The notes beneath the pieces were generated by a model, which saw only the letters and a program-made list of their open reading frames with translations, ran no database searches and had not been told where the DNA came from. This document shows positions 1 through 9,320 of a stretch of DNA of 64,000 nucleotides, piece by piece. Where the stretch lies: assembly GCA_036399055.1 (NCBI GenBank), contig DASWNX010000008.1:1-64000 (forward strand). The letters are read 5' to 3'. How positions within the stretch are numbered: position 1 is the stretch's first letter; each line of letters begins with the position of its first letter. The position numbers and the translations under genes were made by a program. The stretch is from Jatrophihabitans sp. GTDB taxonomy: Bacteria; Actinomycetota; Actinomycetes; Mycobacteriales; Jatrophihabitantaceae.

Positions 1-17
1 GCGTTAGCGTGGGACAC

Positions 18-77
18 GAAGGCCTCCGGTCAGTGAAGCGGTTCCTAGACAGCTCCACTTCACAACCGGAGGCCTTC
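18..77. other. Long inverted repeat (hairpin) at window edge
   Basis: A perfect 13-bp inverted repeat (18-30 with 65-77; arm GAAGGCCTCCGGT) encloses a second 6-bp stem (33-38 with 58-63), so the region can fold as one extended hairpin. It lies downstream of the convergent PAP2 gene, and whatever precedes it is outside the window. It could be a terminator, a mobile-element end or a structured-RNA fragment. Only the symmetry is seen. Confidence 0.45.
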
Positions 78-137
78 CCTCGTCTCAACGACAGGCCGAC
101 GTCAGCTCAGACGGGACAACGTCCCTGGGCATCACAC

Positions 138-1016
138 CTAGTGCTCGCGCCGGGCTGGGGCGAGTTCGCTGTCGCTGGATGAGAAAAAGGTCTTGAGCCG
201 GACGAGGTTGGCCCGGCAGGGCTGGCCCGGGGGCCACTGGCCGGAGGAGTCATCGCCGCGACGGCGGGGGACGCGGTGCGCGATGGCCAGCGTCGCCAGC
301 GCTATCAGCGCACCGGCCAACACGTCGACCAGGTAGTGGTTGCCGGTGAGCACGACCACCACCGCGGTGATCGCGGGATAGCACAGCCACAGCCGGCGCA
401 GCGTCGTGTGAGAGACCAGCCGATAGGCCACCACCGCGCTCCAGACGGCCCAGGCCAGGTGCAGGGAGGGGAAGGCGCCGAACTGGTCGGCGGTCACCGG
501 CCCACCGTGGGTGGGGCCGAAGCCGGCCTCGGCCACCGAGTCGACAAAGCCGAAGCCGGGCAGGAACCGCGGCGGCGCGACCGGGTAGAGCAGGAAGAAG
601 ATCAGGCCGAAGACGTTGGTCAGCACCAGCGCGTTGCGCGCTCGCCGGTAGCTGCCGGCTCGGCGCCACCAGCACCACACCAGCACTGCGAGGGTCACCG
701 ACAGGTGGGTGAACTGATACCAGTAGCTGGCTGCCAGTGACAACGCAGCCTGCTCGGTGGCCCACAGGTTCGCCGCCAGCTCGATGTCGATGCCCAGCCA
801 GCGCTCGAGGTCGAGCAGCTGCCGGCCATGGCGCAGCGCGGCCACCTCACGGACCGCGGCATGACCGCGGACCATGTCATAGGCCCACAGCAGCAACAGC
901 AGGACCAGCAGCTCACCGATGATCCGGGGCCGCCTGACCGATGCGACGCCGCCCTGGCCGGCCGGCGACGGGGAAGGGCTCGCAGTTGCCTGGATTAGGC
1001 CGCGGTGGGAGCTCAT
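138..1016 (-). CDS. PAP2-superfamily membrane phosphatase
   Basis: Predicted 292-aa integral membrane protein of the PAP2 superfamily, resembling the AUR1/inositol-phosphorylceramide-synthase-like branch, likely a lipid phosphatase or phosphotransferase. Several hydrophobic helices are visible (for example around residues 33-47, 100-115 and 130-147). The family signatures appear in order: YPVAPPR, then FPSLHLAW (the PSxxH core with its catalytic histidine), then GNHYLVDVLAG (the downstream His/Asp pair). The C-terminal 45 residues are hydrophilic and poorly conserved-looking. The ATG at 1016 has no clear ribosome binding site, so the start is uncertain. It is divergent from the PhzF gene across 193 bp. 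The substrate cannot be told from sequence. Confidence 0.85.
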   Translation of the reverse strand: MSSHRGLIQATASPSPSPAGQGGVASVRRPRIIGELLVLLLLLWAYDMVRGHAAVREVAALRHGRQLLDLERWLGIDIELAANLWATEQAALSLAASYWYQFTHLSVTLAVLVWCWWRRAGSYRRARNALVLTNVFGLIFFLLYPVAPPRFLPGFGFVDSVAEAGFGPTHGGPVTADQFGAFPSLHLAWAVWSAVVAYRLVSHTTLRRLWLCYPAITAVVVVLTGNHYLVDVLAGALIALATLAIAHRVPRRRGDDSSGQWPPGQPCRANLVRLKTFFSSSDSELAPARREH

Positions 1017-1209
1017 AGGCTATTCGAGCACGCGTGAGTCAGGTCCCGGGCCACCGACGCCTCCCTCGCTGTCTGGCGGCCGGTGTCAGGGCCGCCGCTC
1101 GCGCGGACGCGCCGGCGCCGCTGTGCAGCCCCGTTCGCCCGCCCGAGGATTCTCGCAGAGGCAGAGCTGAGAACGACAATCGCCGAGACCGCCCGGATAG
1201 GGTGCGGGG

Positions 1210-2118
1210 ATGGGCGTGGCGGCTGAGGTGGCGGTGCTGCGGCTGAGCGCCTTCGCCCTGCGCGGCGAGGGTGGCAACCCGGCCGGTGTGGTGCTCGACG
1301 CCCGGGCGCTGAGCGAGCGCGACATGCTGGCCGTGGCCGCGGACGTCGGCTACTCCGAGACGGTGTTCGTGATGGACGGACCGCCGGTGGCTCAGCGGCG
1401 TCGCTACACCGTGCGGTACTTCTCCCCGCTGGCCGAGGTGCCGTTCTGCGGCCATGCCACGATCGCGCTGGGCGCGGCCCTGGGCAGTGAGCTGGGGGCC
1501 GGGGACCTGATGCTGGACACCGCTGCCGGCCCGGTGGCGTTGAGCACCGGACAACACTCCTCGGGGCAGTGGTGGACCCGGTTGACCAGCGTCGCAGCAC
1601 GGCAACGGCCGCCTGCGCCGGCAGCGCTGCGCCAGGCCCTGGACTGCTTCGGCTGGTCGGCAGACGTGCTGGACCCAGGGCTGCCGCCGATGCTGTCCTA
1701 CGCCGGGGCCTGGCACCTGATCCTGGGTCTGGCCGAGCGGGGCGCCCTGGACACCATGAGCTATGACTTCGCCGCCCTGCAGAGCCTGTGCGCCGAACAG
1801 GGCTGGACCACGGTCAACCTGGTGTTCCAGGTGAGCCCCTTCGAGCACCTGTCCCGCAACCCCTTCCCGGCCGGCGGCGTGGTCGAGGACCCGGCGACGG
1901 GCGCGGCGGCCGCGGCGTACGGCTCCTACCTGGCGGCGCTCGGCGTGGTCAGACCGCCGGTCCGCCTGCGCATCGAGCAGGGCGCGCAGATCGGGCGGCC
2001 CAGCGAGCTGATCGTCGACCTGCACGCCGGCCGGGCCTCGGTGGAGGTGACCGGGGCGGTCATCTCGATCGGCGAGCAGCGTCCAGCTCCTGGCGCTAGG
2101 CGCGCAGTGTCGCCCTGA
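1210..2118 (+). CDS. PhzF-family isomerase-like protein
   Basis: A 302-aa PhzF/YddE-family protein, two-domain diaminopimelate-epimerase-like fold. Diagnostic segments are present: GNPAGVV near residue 22, YSETVFV near residue 52 (the glutamate matches the PhzF catalytic acid), YFSPLAEVPFCGHATIALG in the N-terminal domain, and the second-domain EDPATGAAAAAYG near residue 225. Length is typical of the family. No phenazine genes are adjacent, so a role in phenazine synthesis is not supported. Most genomic members have no assigned substrate. The start ATG follows a weak GGGG-type ribosome site. Confidence 0.88.
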   Translation: MGVAAEVAVLRLSAFALRGEGGNPAGVVLDARALSERDMLAVAADVGYSETVFVMDGPPVAQRRRYTVRYFSPLAEVPFCGHATIALGAALGSELGAGDLMLDTAAGPVALSTGQHSSGQWWTRLTSVAARQRPPAPAALRQALDCFGWSADVLDPGLPPMLSYAGAWHLILGLAERGALDTMSYDFAALQSLCAEQGWTTVNLVFQVSPFEHLSRNPFPAGGVVEDPATGAAAAAYGSYLAALGVVRPPVRLRIEQGAQIGRPSELIVDLHAGRASVEVTGAVISIGEQRPAPGARRAVSP

Positions 2119-2243
2119 TATGGACGGCGGAGACACGCATGGCAGGCCTGAGGTGCGGTAGTTTCTTAAGCAAAGATCTGACAACGGTTCCCGCTGCGAC
2201 TCCCGCGCCGGCCCAGTCGACGTGACCCGAGAGTGAGTTCGCA

Positions 2244-3008
2244 ATGGTCCCTGAGAGCTCATCCTGGACGGCGCAGTCCACGGCCGAACTGGCTCAGCTG
2301 TTTTCTGACCTGGGTCAGGAACTGGCGTCCGAGCGGGGCCTGGAAGGCACCCTCAGGCTGATCACCGCTCGCAGCGTGAAGCTGCTGCCGGCAGCGCAGC
2401 ACGCGGCGATCAGCCGTGGCCGGCACGGCCGGTTCGAGACCGTCGCGAGCACCGGTGAGCTGCCGCTGCTGGTCGATCAAATCCAGTACGACCTGAACAG
2501 CGGCCCGTGCGTCGACGCGGCCGTCCAGCAGAAGGTCTATCGCAGCGGCCAGCTGGCCACAGACCAGCGGTGGCCGGAGTTCGGTCGGCGGGCCGCGGCC
2601 GAGCACGGCGTCCACAGCATGCTCTCGGTGCGGTTGTTCCTGGAGGGTGACGATCTGGTGGCCGCGCTGAATCACTACTCGGCGCAGCCCGATGCCTTCG
2701 ACTCCTCCGACGAGACGGTGGCCCTCATGCTGGCCACCCACGCCTCGACGGCGATGGCCAGCGCCCGGCTGCATGAGCAGGTGCACCACCTGGAGCGCGC
2801 CCTGCAGAGCAATCGCGGCATAGGCGTGGCCATCGGGGTGCTGATGAACCAGTACAAGCTCACCCAGAGCCAGGCCTTCGACCTGCTGCGGATGGCCAGC
2901 CAGCACGGGCACCGCAAGCTGGTCGACGTCGCGCTTGACGTCACCGAGACGGGTACACTTGAGCTACCGCCGTTGCCTGCCCGAGCAAATGCCCGGTCCT
3001 CAGGCTAA
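2244..3008 (+). CDS. GAF-ANTAR transcription antitermination regulator
   Basis: A 254-aa regulator with an N-terminal GAF sensor domain (about residues 15-175) and a C-terminal ANTAR RNA-binding domain (about 190-245, with the typical RGIGVAIGVLM helix followed by AFDLLRMASQ). ANTAR proteins bind dual-hairpin RNA motifs and prevent termination; GAF domains bind small ligands or act as redox/signal sensors. It is followed 94 bp later by a second GAF-ANTAR gene in the same direction. No histidine kinase or target operon is adjacent. The ATG start has only a weak upstream purine stretch. Confidence 0.88.
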   Translation: MVPESSSWTAQSTAELAQLFSDLGQELASERGLEGTLRLITARSVKLLPAAQHAAISRGRHGRFETVASTGELPLLVDQIQYDLNSGPCVDAAVQQKVYRSGQLATDQRWPEFGRRAAAEHGVHSMLSVRLFLEGDDLVAALNHYSAQPDAFDSSDETVALMLATHASTAMASARLHEQVHHLERALQSNRGIGVAIGVLMNQYKLTQSQAFDLLRMASQHGHRKLVDVALDVTETGTLELPPLPARANARSSG

Positions 3009-3102
3009 CGGAGGAATGCCGGGCTAGCTTCGGTCGTGGCAGGGGCATCCGCAGCGTGGAGGTTGTTGCGATCAAGTACCGTTTTGGCTGTTTGGGGCCG
3101 CA

Positions 3103-3819
3103 GTGAACACTCAGGAGAAGTGGGTTCACCTGCTGCGTGCCGTGTCGCAGCCCGAGGTCTCCGACTCAGATGTCCTTCTCCGGCACGCGGTCGAGCTCGG
3201 CGCCGACGTCGCACCCGAGGCAGTCAGCTGCAGCATCACCGAAATCGCAGAAGGCGACAGCTACCGCACGCCGGTCTACTCCGATCAGCTCGCCTTGGAC
3301 CTGGACCGGGCGCAATACGAGTCCGGGGACGGTCCGTGCATGGCCGCCGCCCGCGAGCACAGGCGCCAATACTTCGACGCGGCTCTGCATGGCCAACGGT
3401 TCCCCGGATTCGCCGAGGCGGCTGCCGAGCGGGGCGTGCTCAGCTCGATCTCGCTGCCGTTGAACTCGGTGGACCGATCCGCGGCCCTCAACCTCTACGC
3501 CACCTCGCGCTACGCCTTCGACGCCGAGCGGCCGCAGGCGGTCTCGGACCTGCTGGCACGGTGCGTGTCGGCTTTGTTGGCTCGTGGGGGCGCCGCCGGC
3601 CGGCCAGGCGAAGGACCCGTGCAGGACGACCGACTCCAGGCCGCGCAGGCCAGGGCCCGACTGATCGCCGACGCCGAGTCGGCTCTGATGACCAGCCGCT
3701 CGCTGAGCCGCGCCGATGCCCTGACCATGCTGATCCAGCGCTCACGGGCAGAGAGCCGCAGCATCTTCCAGATCGCTCGTGATGTGATCCGGCCGGGCAC
3801 TTCGGAGCCGGCGCCGTGA
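3103..3819 (+). CDS. Second GAF-ANTAR regulator
   Basis: A 238-aa GAF (about residues 10-150) plus C-terminal ANTAR protein (about 175-232, motif ARARLIADAESALM then DALTMLIQRSRAESRS). It is related in layout to the preceding gene but clearly diverged in sequence, so if they come from a duplication it is old. I chose the GTG start at 3103 because it begins the conserved part; no better ATG exists upstream in frame. Its stop overlaps the start of the following 84-codon gene by four bases, so those two are almost certainly co-translated. Confidence 0.85.
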   Translation: MNTQEKWVHLLRAVSQPEVSDSDVLLRHAVELGADVAPEAVSCSITEIAEGDSYRTPVYSDQLALDLDRAQYESGDGPCMAAAREHRRQYFDAALHGQRFPGFAEAAAERGVLSSISLPLNSVDRSAALNLYATSRYAFDAERPQAVSDLLARCVSALLARGGAAGRPGEGPVQDDRLQAAQARARLIADAESALMTSRSLSRADALTMLIQRSRAESRSIFQIARDVIRPGTSEPAP

Positions 3820-4070
3820 CGTCCACCGATTCCGGCATGAGCCTGCAGGACGGCATGCGGCTGTCGGGCATGAGCTACCGCGATCTGTGGCTGCGGCACA
3901 TCTCGGTCAGCGGGACCCTCGGTGAGCTGGAACTCGAGGCCTACGTGCTGGGGCTGCTCGTGCCCGACGACTACCAGCACAACCTGATCGCCCAGGCGCT
4001 GAACGAGTTCTTCATAGACCTGGGCGAGGACTACCCGGTCGGCTACCGCGACATCGCCAGCGCCGAGTGA
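3816..4070 (+). CDS. Small conserved protein coupled to ANTAR regulator
   Basis: An 84-aa acidic, soluble protein with no domain I recognise. It starts at GTG within the stop codon of the GAF-ANTAR gene (GTGA overlap), which implies translational coupling. The middle carries a conserved-looking stretch, SYRDLWLRHISVSGTLGELELEAY. It ends directly before a hairpin, so it is probably the last gene of a three-gene unit. A role as modulator of the ANTAR protein is inference from coupling only. Confidence 0.7.
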   Translation: MTSTDSGMSLQDGMRLSGMSYRDLWLRHISVSGTLGELELEAYVLGLLVPDDYQHNLIAQALNEFFIDLGEDYPVGYRDIASAE

Positions 4071-4090
4071 CGAGCTGAGCGGACAGCTCG
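4071..4090 (+). terminator. Hairpin directly after the ANTAR unit
   Basis: A perfect 7-bp stem CGAGCTG/CAGCTCG with a 6-nt loop starts at the base after the stop codon. There is no T-run, as is common in high-GC actinobacteria. It also separates the + strand unit from the convergent tRNA-Gly gene. Confidence 0.5.
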
Positions 4091-4137
4091 ACGATCTCCA
4101 GAACCCGGCATAGCCACGTTGACGCCGGTGGCAGGGG

Positions 4138-4208
4138 AGCGGGTGACGGGAATCGAACCCGCACAATCAGTTTGGAAGACTGAGACTCTACCATTGAGCT
4201 ACACCCGC
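4138..4208 (-). tRNA. tRNA-Gly (anticodon TCC)
   Basis: On the minus strand the sequence folds into a full cloverleaf: a 7-bp acceptor stem GCGGGTG/CACCCGC, a D arm containing AATGGTA, an anticodon stem TCAGT/ACTGA around loop CTTCCAA (anticodon TCC), and a T arm with the TTCGATT loop. The discriminator base is T and CCA is not encoded. It decodes GGA and related glycine codons. Confidence 0.96.
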
Positions 4209-4385
4209 AAGCTCGCAAGTCCTGGCCGGACTGGACCGTTCAGCGCGATCAGTCACAGCTCAGCTGACTCACGAGGTGCCTCGACAGCCTAGCGTGTGGC
4301 CGGACCCTGATTGAACACCCGTACACTGGCCGATCGGTACGTGTGTCATGCCAGGCGGCTCGGATTGCGGCTTGGTCACAAGTGC

Positions 4386-4459
4386 CGGGGTGTAGCGCAG
4401 CTTGGTAGCGCACTCGCTTTGGGAGCGAGGGGCCGCAGGTTCAAATCCTGTCACCCCGA
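4386..4459 (+). tRNA. tRNA-Pro (anticodon TGG)
   Basis: A cloverleaf with a 7-bp acceptor stem CGGGGTG/CACCCCG, a D loop CTTGGTA, an anticodon stem CTCGC/GCGAG around TTTGGGA (anticodon TGG) and a T loop TTCAAAT. The discriminator is A and CCA is not encoded. It lies 80 bp upstream of the trigger factor start, an arrangement seen in other actinobacteria. Confidence 0.96.
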
Positions 4460-4539
4460 CGAGCTTGATCCGCACGTTGACGACCGGGCACCACCGCCCG
4501 GCACCGCTGAGTTATCTGCCGAGGAGCGAAGAGCACACC

Positions 4540-6021
4540 GTGAAGAGCAGCGTCGAAACCCTGAGCCCGACCCGCGTGAAGCTCGCGGTCGAAGTGCCTT
4601 TTGACGAGCTGAAGTCCAGCCTGGACGAGGCTTACAAGGCCATCGGCGCGCAGGTCCGGGTGCCTGGCTTCCGCCCTGGCAAGGTCCCGGCCCGGATCAT
4701 CGACCAGCGAGTCGGGCGGGCGGCCGTGCTGGAGGAGGCCATCAACAAGGCGTTGCCCAAGGCTTACTCCGACGCGGTCCGCGAGACCGGCGTCAAGGCG
4801 CTGGGACAGCCCGAGATCGAGGTCACCACTCTGGAGGACAACGACCACCTGGCCTTCACCGCCGAGGTCGATGTGCGCCCTGAGATCTCCGTCGGCGCCT
4901 ATGACGGCCTCGCGGTCACCGTGGCTGACGCCGCCGTCACCGATGAGGAGATCACCGAGCAGTTCGACGAGCTGCGGGCCCGGTTCGGCACCCTCAAGGG
5001 CGTCGAGCGCGAGGTGCGCGCCGGTGACTTCGTCTCCCTCGACCTGACCGCGACGGTTGACGGCGTCGAGGTCGAGGGCGGCTCAGCCCAGGGACTGTCC
5101 TACGAAGTCGGCTCGGGCAATCTGATCGATGGCCTGGACGAGGCGGTCATCGGCAAGTCCGCCGGCGACTCGGCGACCTTCTCCTCCACCCTGGCCTTCG
5201 GCGGGCATGCCGGTTCGGCCGCCGAGATCGCGGTCGTGGTCAACTCGGTCAAGGAGCGCGAGCTGCCCGAGGCTGATGACGACTTCGCCCAGCTGGCCTC
5301 GGAGTTCGACACCCTCGATGAGCTCAAGGCTGATCTGAGGTCCCGGCTGGACCGGGTGAAGGTGCTCAGCCAGGGGGCCGAGGCCCGTGACAAGGTGCTG
5401 GAACTGCTGGTGTCGCGAACCGAGGTCCCGCTGCCCGAGTCGGCAGTGCAGGCCGAGATCGACTGGCGCGAGCACGATGTGGTGCATCAACTCGGCCACG
5501 ACGACGCGGCCTTCGAGCGCTACCTGGAGACCGAGGGCAAGACCAAGGAGGAGTTCACCGCCGAACTGCGCGACGTCGCCGAGAAGGCGGTGAAGACCCA
5601 GTTCATCCTTGACTCGATCGCTGACTCAGAGGCGGTGTCGGTCTCCGACGCGGAGCTGACCGAGTACATCGTGCGGCAGGCCCAGCGCTACAACATGGCG
5701 CCGCAGGAGTTCGCCGACCAGATCGTGCAGGCCGGCAACATCGCCGCGCTGGTGGCTGACGTGCGTCGCAACAAGGCGCTGGCCACCGTCCTGGAGTCGG
5801 CGAATGTGACCGACGCCTCCGGCAACCCCGTCGACCTGTCCATTCTGGCGACCCCGGAGGGCCAGGCCGACATCGACGAGCTTGAGGACGCCGCCGAGCA
5901 GATGGCCGCTGCCCAGGCAGCCGCCGGAGCCGCCGGTGAGGAGTCGGGGGCTGACGCGGACGCCACGGCCGGTGAGCAGCCGGGGGACGACGAGCCCGCC
6001 GGCCGGTCGGCGGGCCAGTAG
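4540..6021 (+). CDS. tig: Trigger factor (ribosome-associated chaperone, PPIase)
   Basis: A 493-aa trigger factor that binds the ribosomal exit tunnel and folds nascent chains. The N-terminal ribosome-binding domain carries the signature around residues 38-48 (VPGFRPGKVPA). An FKBP-type prolyl-isomerase domain follows (about 150-235, GDFVSLDL through the hydrophobic core), then the helical C-terminal chaperone domain. The tail after residue 445 is Ala/Glu/Asp-rich, typical of actinobacterial versions. The GTG at 4540 was chosen because GAGGAG sits upstream at 4521-4526 and the conserved domain starts there; the open frame extends back into the tRNA and is not coding there. It heads the Clp protease cluster. 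Confidence 0.96.
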   Translation: MKSSVETLSPTRVKLAVEVPFDELKSSLDEAYKAIGAQVRVPGFRPGKVPARIIDQRVGRAAVLEEAINKALPKAYSDAVRETGVKALGQPEIEVTTLEDNDHLAFTAEVDVRPEISVGAYDGLAVTVADAAVTDEEITEQFDELRARFGTLKGVEREVRAGDFVSLDLTATVDGVEVEGGSAQGLSYEVGSGNLIDGLDEAVIGKSAGDSATFSSTLAFGGHAGSAAEIAVVVNSVKERELPEADDDFAQLASEFDTLDELKADLRSRLDRVKVLSQGAEARDKVLELLVSRTEVPLPESAVQAEIDWREHDVVHQLGHDDAAFERYLETEGKTKEEFTAELRDVAEKAVKTQFILDSIADSEAVSVSDAELTEYIVRQAQRYNMAPQEFADQIVQAGNIAALVADVRRNKALATVLESANVTDASGNPVDLSILATPEGQADIDELEDAAEQMAAAQAAAGAAGEESGADADATAGEQPGDDEPAGRSAGQ

Positions 6022-6072
6022 CCCCACCACCGTCGCCGCGAGCGCGGCGCTGAGGCGCTCCGGCACGCCTGA

Positions 6073-6102
6073 GCGGCGTTTGATGCCCTGAGCGAACGCC
6101 GC
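6073..6102 (+). terminator. Hairpin between tig and clpP1
   Basis: Perfect 8-bp arms GCGGCGTT (6073-6080) and AACGCCGC (6095-6102) are separated by 14 nt. There is no T-tract, so it may be a factor-dependent terminator, an mRNA processing hairpin, or a regulator site upstream of clpP1. Confidence 0.35.
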
Positions 6103-6175
6103 CGCCCGTCGGCCCTGACTGTCGGTCCGGGCCATTAGGGTCGAGGCAGATTCACTTTTGACGGAAGGAACGCCA

Positions 6176-6865
6176 GTGAGCCCATTTGACGCCCAGCGCG
6201 GGCCGCGCGCCGGGTTCGACCGTTCCGGCGCCAGCGCTCGTCCGGAGCCGATCCGGATCATCGAGGCACGCAATGCCGGCGCTGGTATGAGTCTCAACGA
6301 CTCGGTCTATGACCGTCTGCTGCGCGACCGGATCATCTTCCTCGGCCAGCAGGTGGACGACACCATCGCCAACCAGCTCTGCGCGCAGCTGCTGCTGCTC
6401 GCGGCCGAGGACTCCACCCGTGACATCAACCTCTACATCAACTCTCCGGGCGGCTCGGTCACAGCCGGCATGGCGATCTTCGACACCATGCAGTTCGTCG
6501 AGTGCGACGTGGCCACCTACGCGCTGGGCATGACCGCCTCGATGGGGCAGTTCCTGCTCTCGGCCGGCCAGCCCGGTAAGCGTTACGCGCTGCCGCACGC
6601 GCGGATCATGATGCACCAGCCCTCGGCAGGCATCGGGGGCACCGCCTCCGACATCGCCATCCAGGCCGAGCAGTACAGGCTCACCAAGGCCGAGATGGCC
6701 GGTCTGATCGCCGAGCACACCGGTCAGACCGTCGAGCAGATTCAGACCGACTCCGAGCGCGACCGCTGGTTCACCGCCCAGCAGGCTTTGGAGTACGGAT
6801 TTGTAGACCACGTGGTCAGCCGGGTCGCTCAGATGAGCAACGGCTCCGCCCCCGCGCCGGCTTAG
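6176..6865 (+). CDS. clpP1: ATP-dependent Clp protease proteolytic subunit 1
   Basis: A 229-aa ClpP serine protease subunit. The catalytic serine is S122 in GMTASMGQF and the histidine is H147 in IMMHQPSAG; the acid lies in the SERDRWFTA region. I selected GTG 6176 over the upstream TTG because GGAAGGA (6163-6169) sits 6 nt before it. In actinobacteria ClpP1 and ClpP2 form a hetero-tetradecamer that degrades substrates delivered by ClpX or ClpC. The clpP2 gene follows after 13 bp, so the two are co-transcribed. Confidence 0.95.
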   Translation: MSPFDAQRGPRAGFDRSGASARPEPIRIIEARNAGAGMSLNDSVYDRLLRDRIIFLGQQVDDTIANQLCAQLLLLAAEDSTRDINLYINSPGGSVTAGMAIFDTMQFVECDVATYALGMTASMGQFLLSAGQPGKRYALPHARIMMHQPSAGIGGTASDIAIQAEQYRLTKAEMAGLIAEHTGQTVEQIQTDSERDRWFTAQQALEYGFVDHVVSRVAQMSNGSAPAPA

Positions 6866-6878
6866 AAGGAGACCGATT

Positions 6879-7559
6879 ATGAGCGAGCTTTTCACCCCCG
6901 GCAGCGCAGGCTGGGCCAGCCCGGCAGGGCAGAGCGCCGGTAACGGCCGGCTGCCCTCCAGCCGGTATGTGCTGCCGTCCTTCGTCGAGCGCACCAACTA
7001 CGGGATGAAAGAGTCCAACCCGTACAACAAGCTGTTCGAGGAGCGCATCATCTTCCTCGGCGCGCCGATCGACGACGTGGTGGCCAATGACGTCATCGCC
7101 CAGCTGATCTGCCTGGAGTCCACCGACCCCGACCGCGACATCCTGATCTACATCAACTCTCCGGGCGGCTCGTTCACCGCGCTGACCGCCATCTACGACA
7201 CGATGAGCTACGTCCGGCCCGAGATCCAGACCTACTGCATGGGTCAGGCAGCCTCGGCCGCCGCGGTCCTGCTCGCGGCCGGCACCAAGGGCAAGCGCTT
7301 CGCCCTCGAGCACTCCCGGGTGCTGATCCACCAGCCCTCAGGCGAGGGTCAGGGCCAGGTCACCGACCTCGAGATCCAGGCGAACGAGATCCTGCGGATG
7401 CGTGACCTGCTCGAGGTGATCCTGGCCAACCACACCGGCCAGACCGTCGAGCAGATCAAGCTCGACATCGAGCGCGACCGGATCCTGACAGCTCCGCAGG
7501 CCAAGGACTACGGCATCGTCGACGCCGTGATCACGACCCGCAAGCTCAGCAACGACTGA
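6879..7559 (+). CDS. clpP2: ATP-dependent Clp protease proteolytic subunit 2
   Basis: A 226-aa ClpP paralogue with catalytic S126 (GQAASAAAV) and H151 (LIHQPSGEG). The roughly 40-residue N-terminal extension is longer than in ClpP1 and probably includes a processed propeptide, as in other actinobacterial ClpP2 proteins. The ribosome site AAGGAGA lies just before the ATG. It pairs with ClpP1 in the mixed peptidase; both carry complete catalytic serine and histidine residues. Confidence 0.95.
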   Translation: MSELFTPGSAGWASPAGQSAGNGRLPSSRYVLPSFVERTNYGMKESNPYNKLFEERIIFLGAPIDDVVANDVIAQLICLESTDPDRDILIYINSPGGSFTALTAIYDTMSYVRPEIQTYCMGQAASAAAVLLAAGTKGKRFALEHSRVLIHQPSGEGQGQVTDLEIQANEILRMRDLLEVILANHTGQTVEQIKLDIERDRILTAPQAKDYGIVDAVITTRKLSND

Positions 7560-7599
7560 GCTCCTGGCCGGCCTGCGCCTGCCGATGTGGTTAGGCAGT

Positions 7600-7639
7600 C
7601 CCCGAAGCGGGGTCACGGCCGTAAACCGGCGCCGTGACC
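7600..7639 (+). terminator. Double hairpin between clpP2 and clpX
   Basis: A 5-bp stem CCCCG/CGGGG (7600-7612) overlaps a perfect 9-bp stem GGTCACGGC/GCCGTGACC (7611-7619 with 7631-7639). The two stems share two G residues, so they are partly mutually exclusive. Likely a terminator or attenuator that lets clpX have its own transcription. Confidence 0.5.
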
Positions 7640-7779
7640 GTGGTGGCGCAGACGGGACACGCAGCTAAACCAGCGACTTCTAGGCCCGCACGGGGTAGCG
7701 TTTTACCAGGCGCTGCTCCGTGTGGACCAGCCGTTGGCCGTAAGTCCATAGGTAGCACCGGGCGTAAGGAGTACATCGG

Positions 7780-9063
<1,284 letters not shown>

Positions 9064-9130
9064 GGCTGGCGTTGCCCGCCTTGCCGTCCGGCTCGTTCGG
9101 TTCCTCTGCGCGAGTCCGGCTAAAAATCAG

Positions 9131-9159
9131 TTGCTCGCCGCGCCCGGCTGCGTCATAGT
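9131..9159 (+). promoter_or_regulatory. Candidate promoter for the RIO kinase leader
   Basis: TTGCTC (9131-9136) and CATAGT (9154-9159) are spaced 17 nt apart upstream of the 19-codon leader ORF. This matches the sigma-70 layout, with moderate similarity at each element. Confidence 0.35.
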
Positions 9160-9214
9160 CATGGCGTCATGCGGACGTCAGATCCGCTCGTTCTCGAATG
9201 AAGGAGGCGTCGAA

Positions 9215-9274
9215 ATGTCTATCCCGGTCCTGGGGCTTTCCGCGTCCCCTGTCGTCTTCGAGGCATCCCGCTAG
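9215..9274 (+). CDS. 19-codon leader peptide ORF upstream of RIO kinase
   Basis: A short open frame, MSIPVLGLSASPVVFEASR, starts at an ATG 8 nt after a near-ideal ribosome site AAGGAGG (9201-9207). This is the strongest ribosome site in the area. It stops 46 bp before the best start of the RIO kinase, in a different frame. The strength of the site and the position fit a translated leader or small protein. No attenuator-type codon run is present, and I do not recognise the peptide. Confidence 0.5.
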   Translation: MSIPVLGLSASPVVFEASR

Positions 9275-9320
9275 GCCACTGGCCTGCTCCGGCTGCCTCG
9301 CCTTTCGAGGAGCCACTTCG

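Noticed and set aside
6022-6175. ClgR operator upstream of clpP1
   Set aside because: Only one half-site-like AGCGAAC is present and the other half does not fit the known symmetric consensus.
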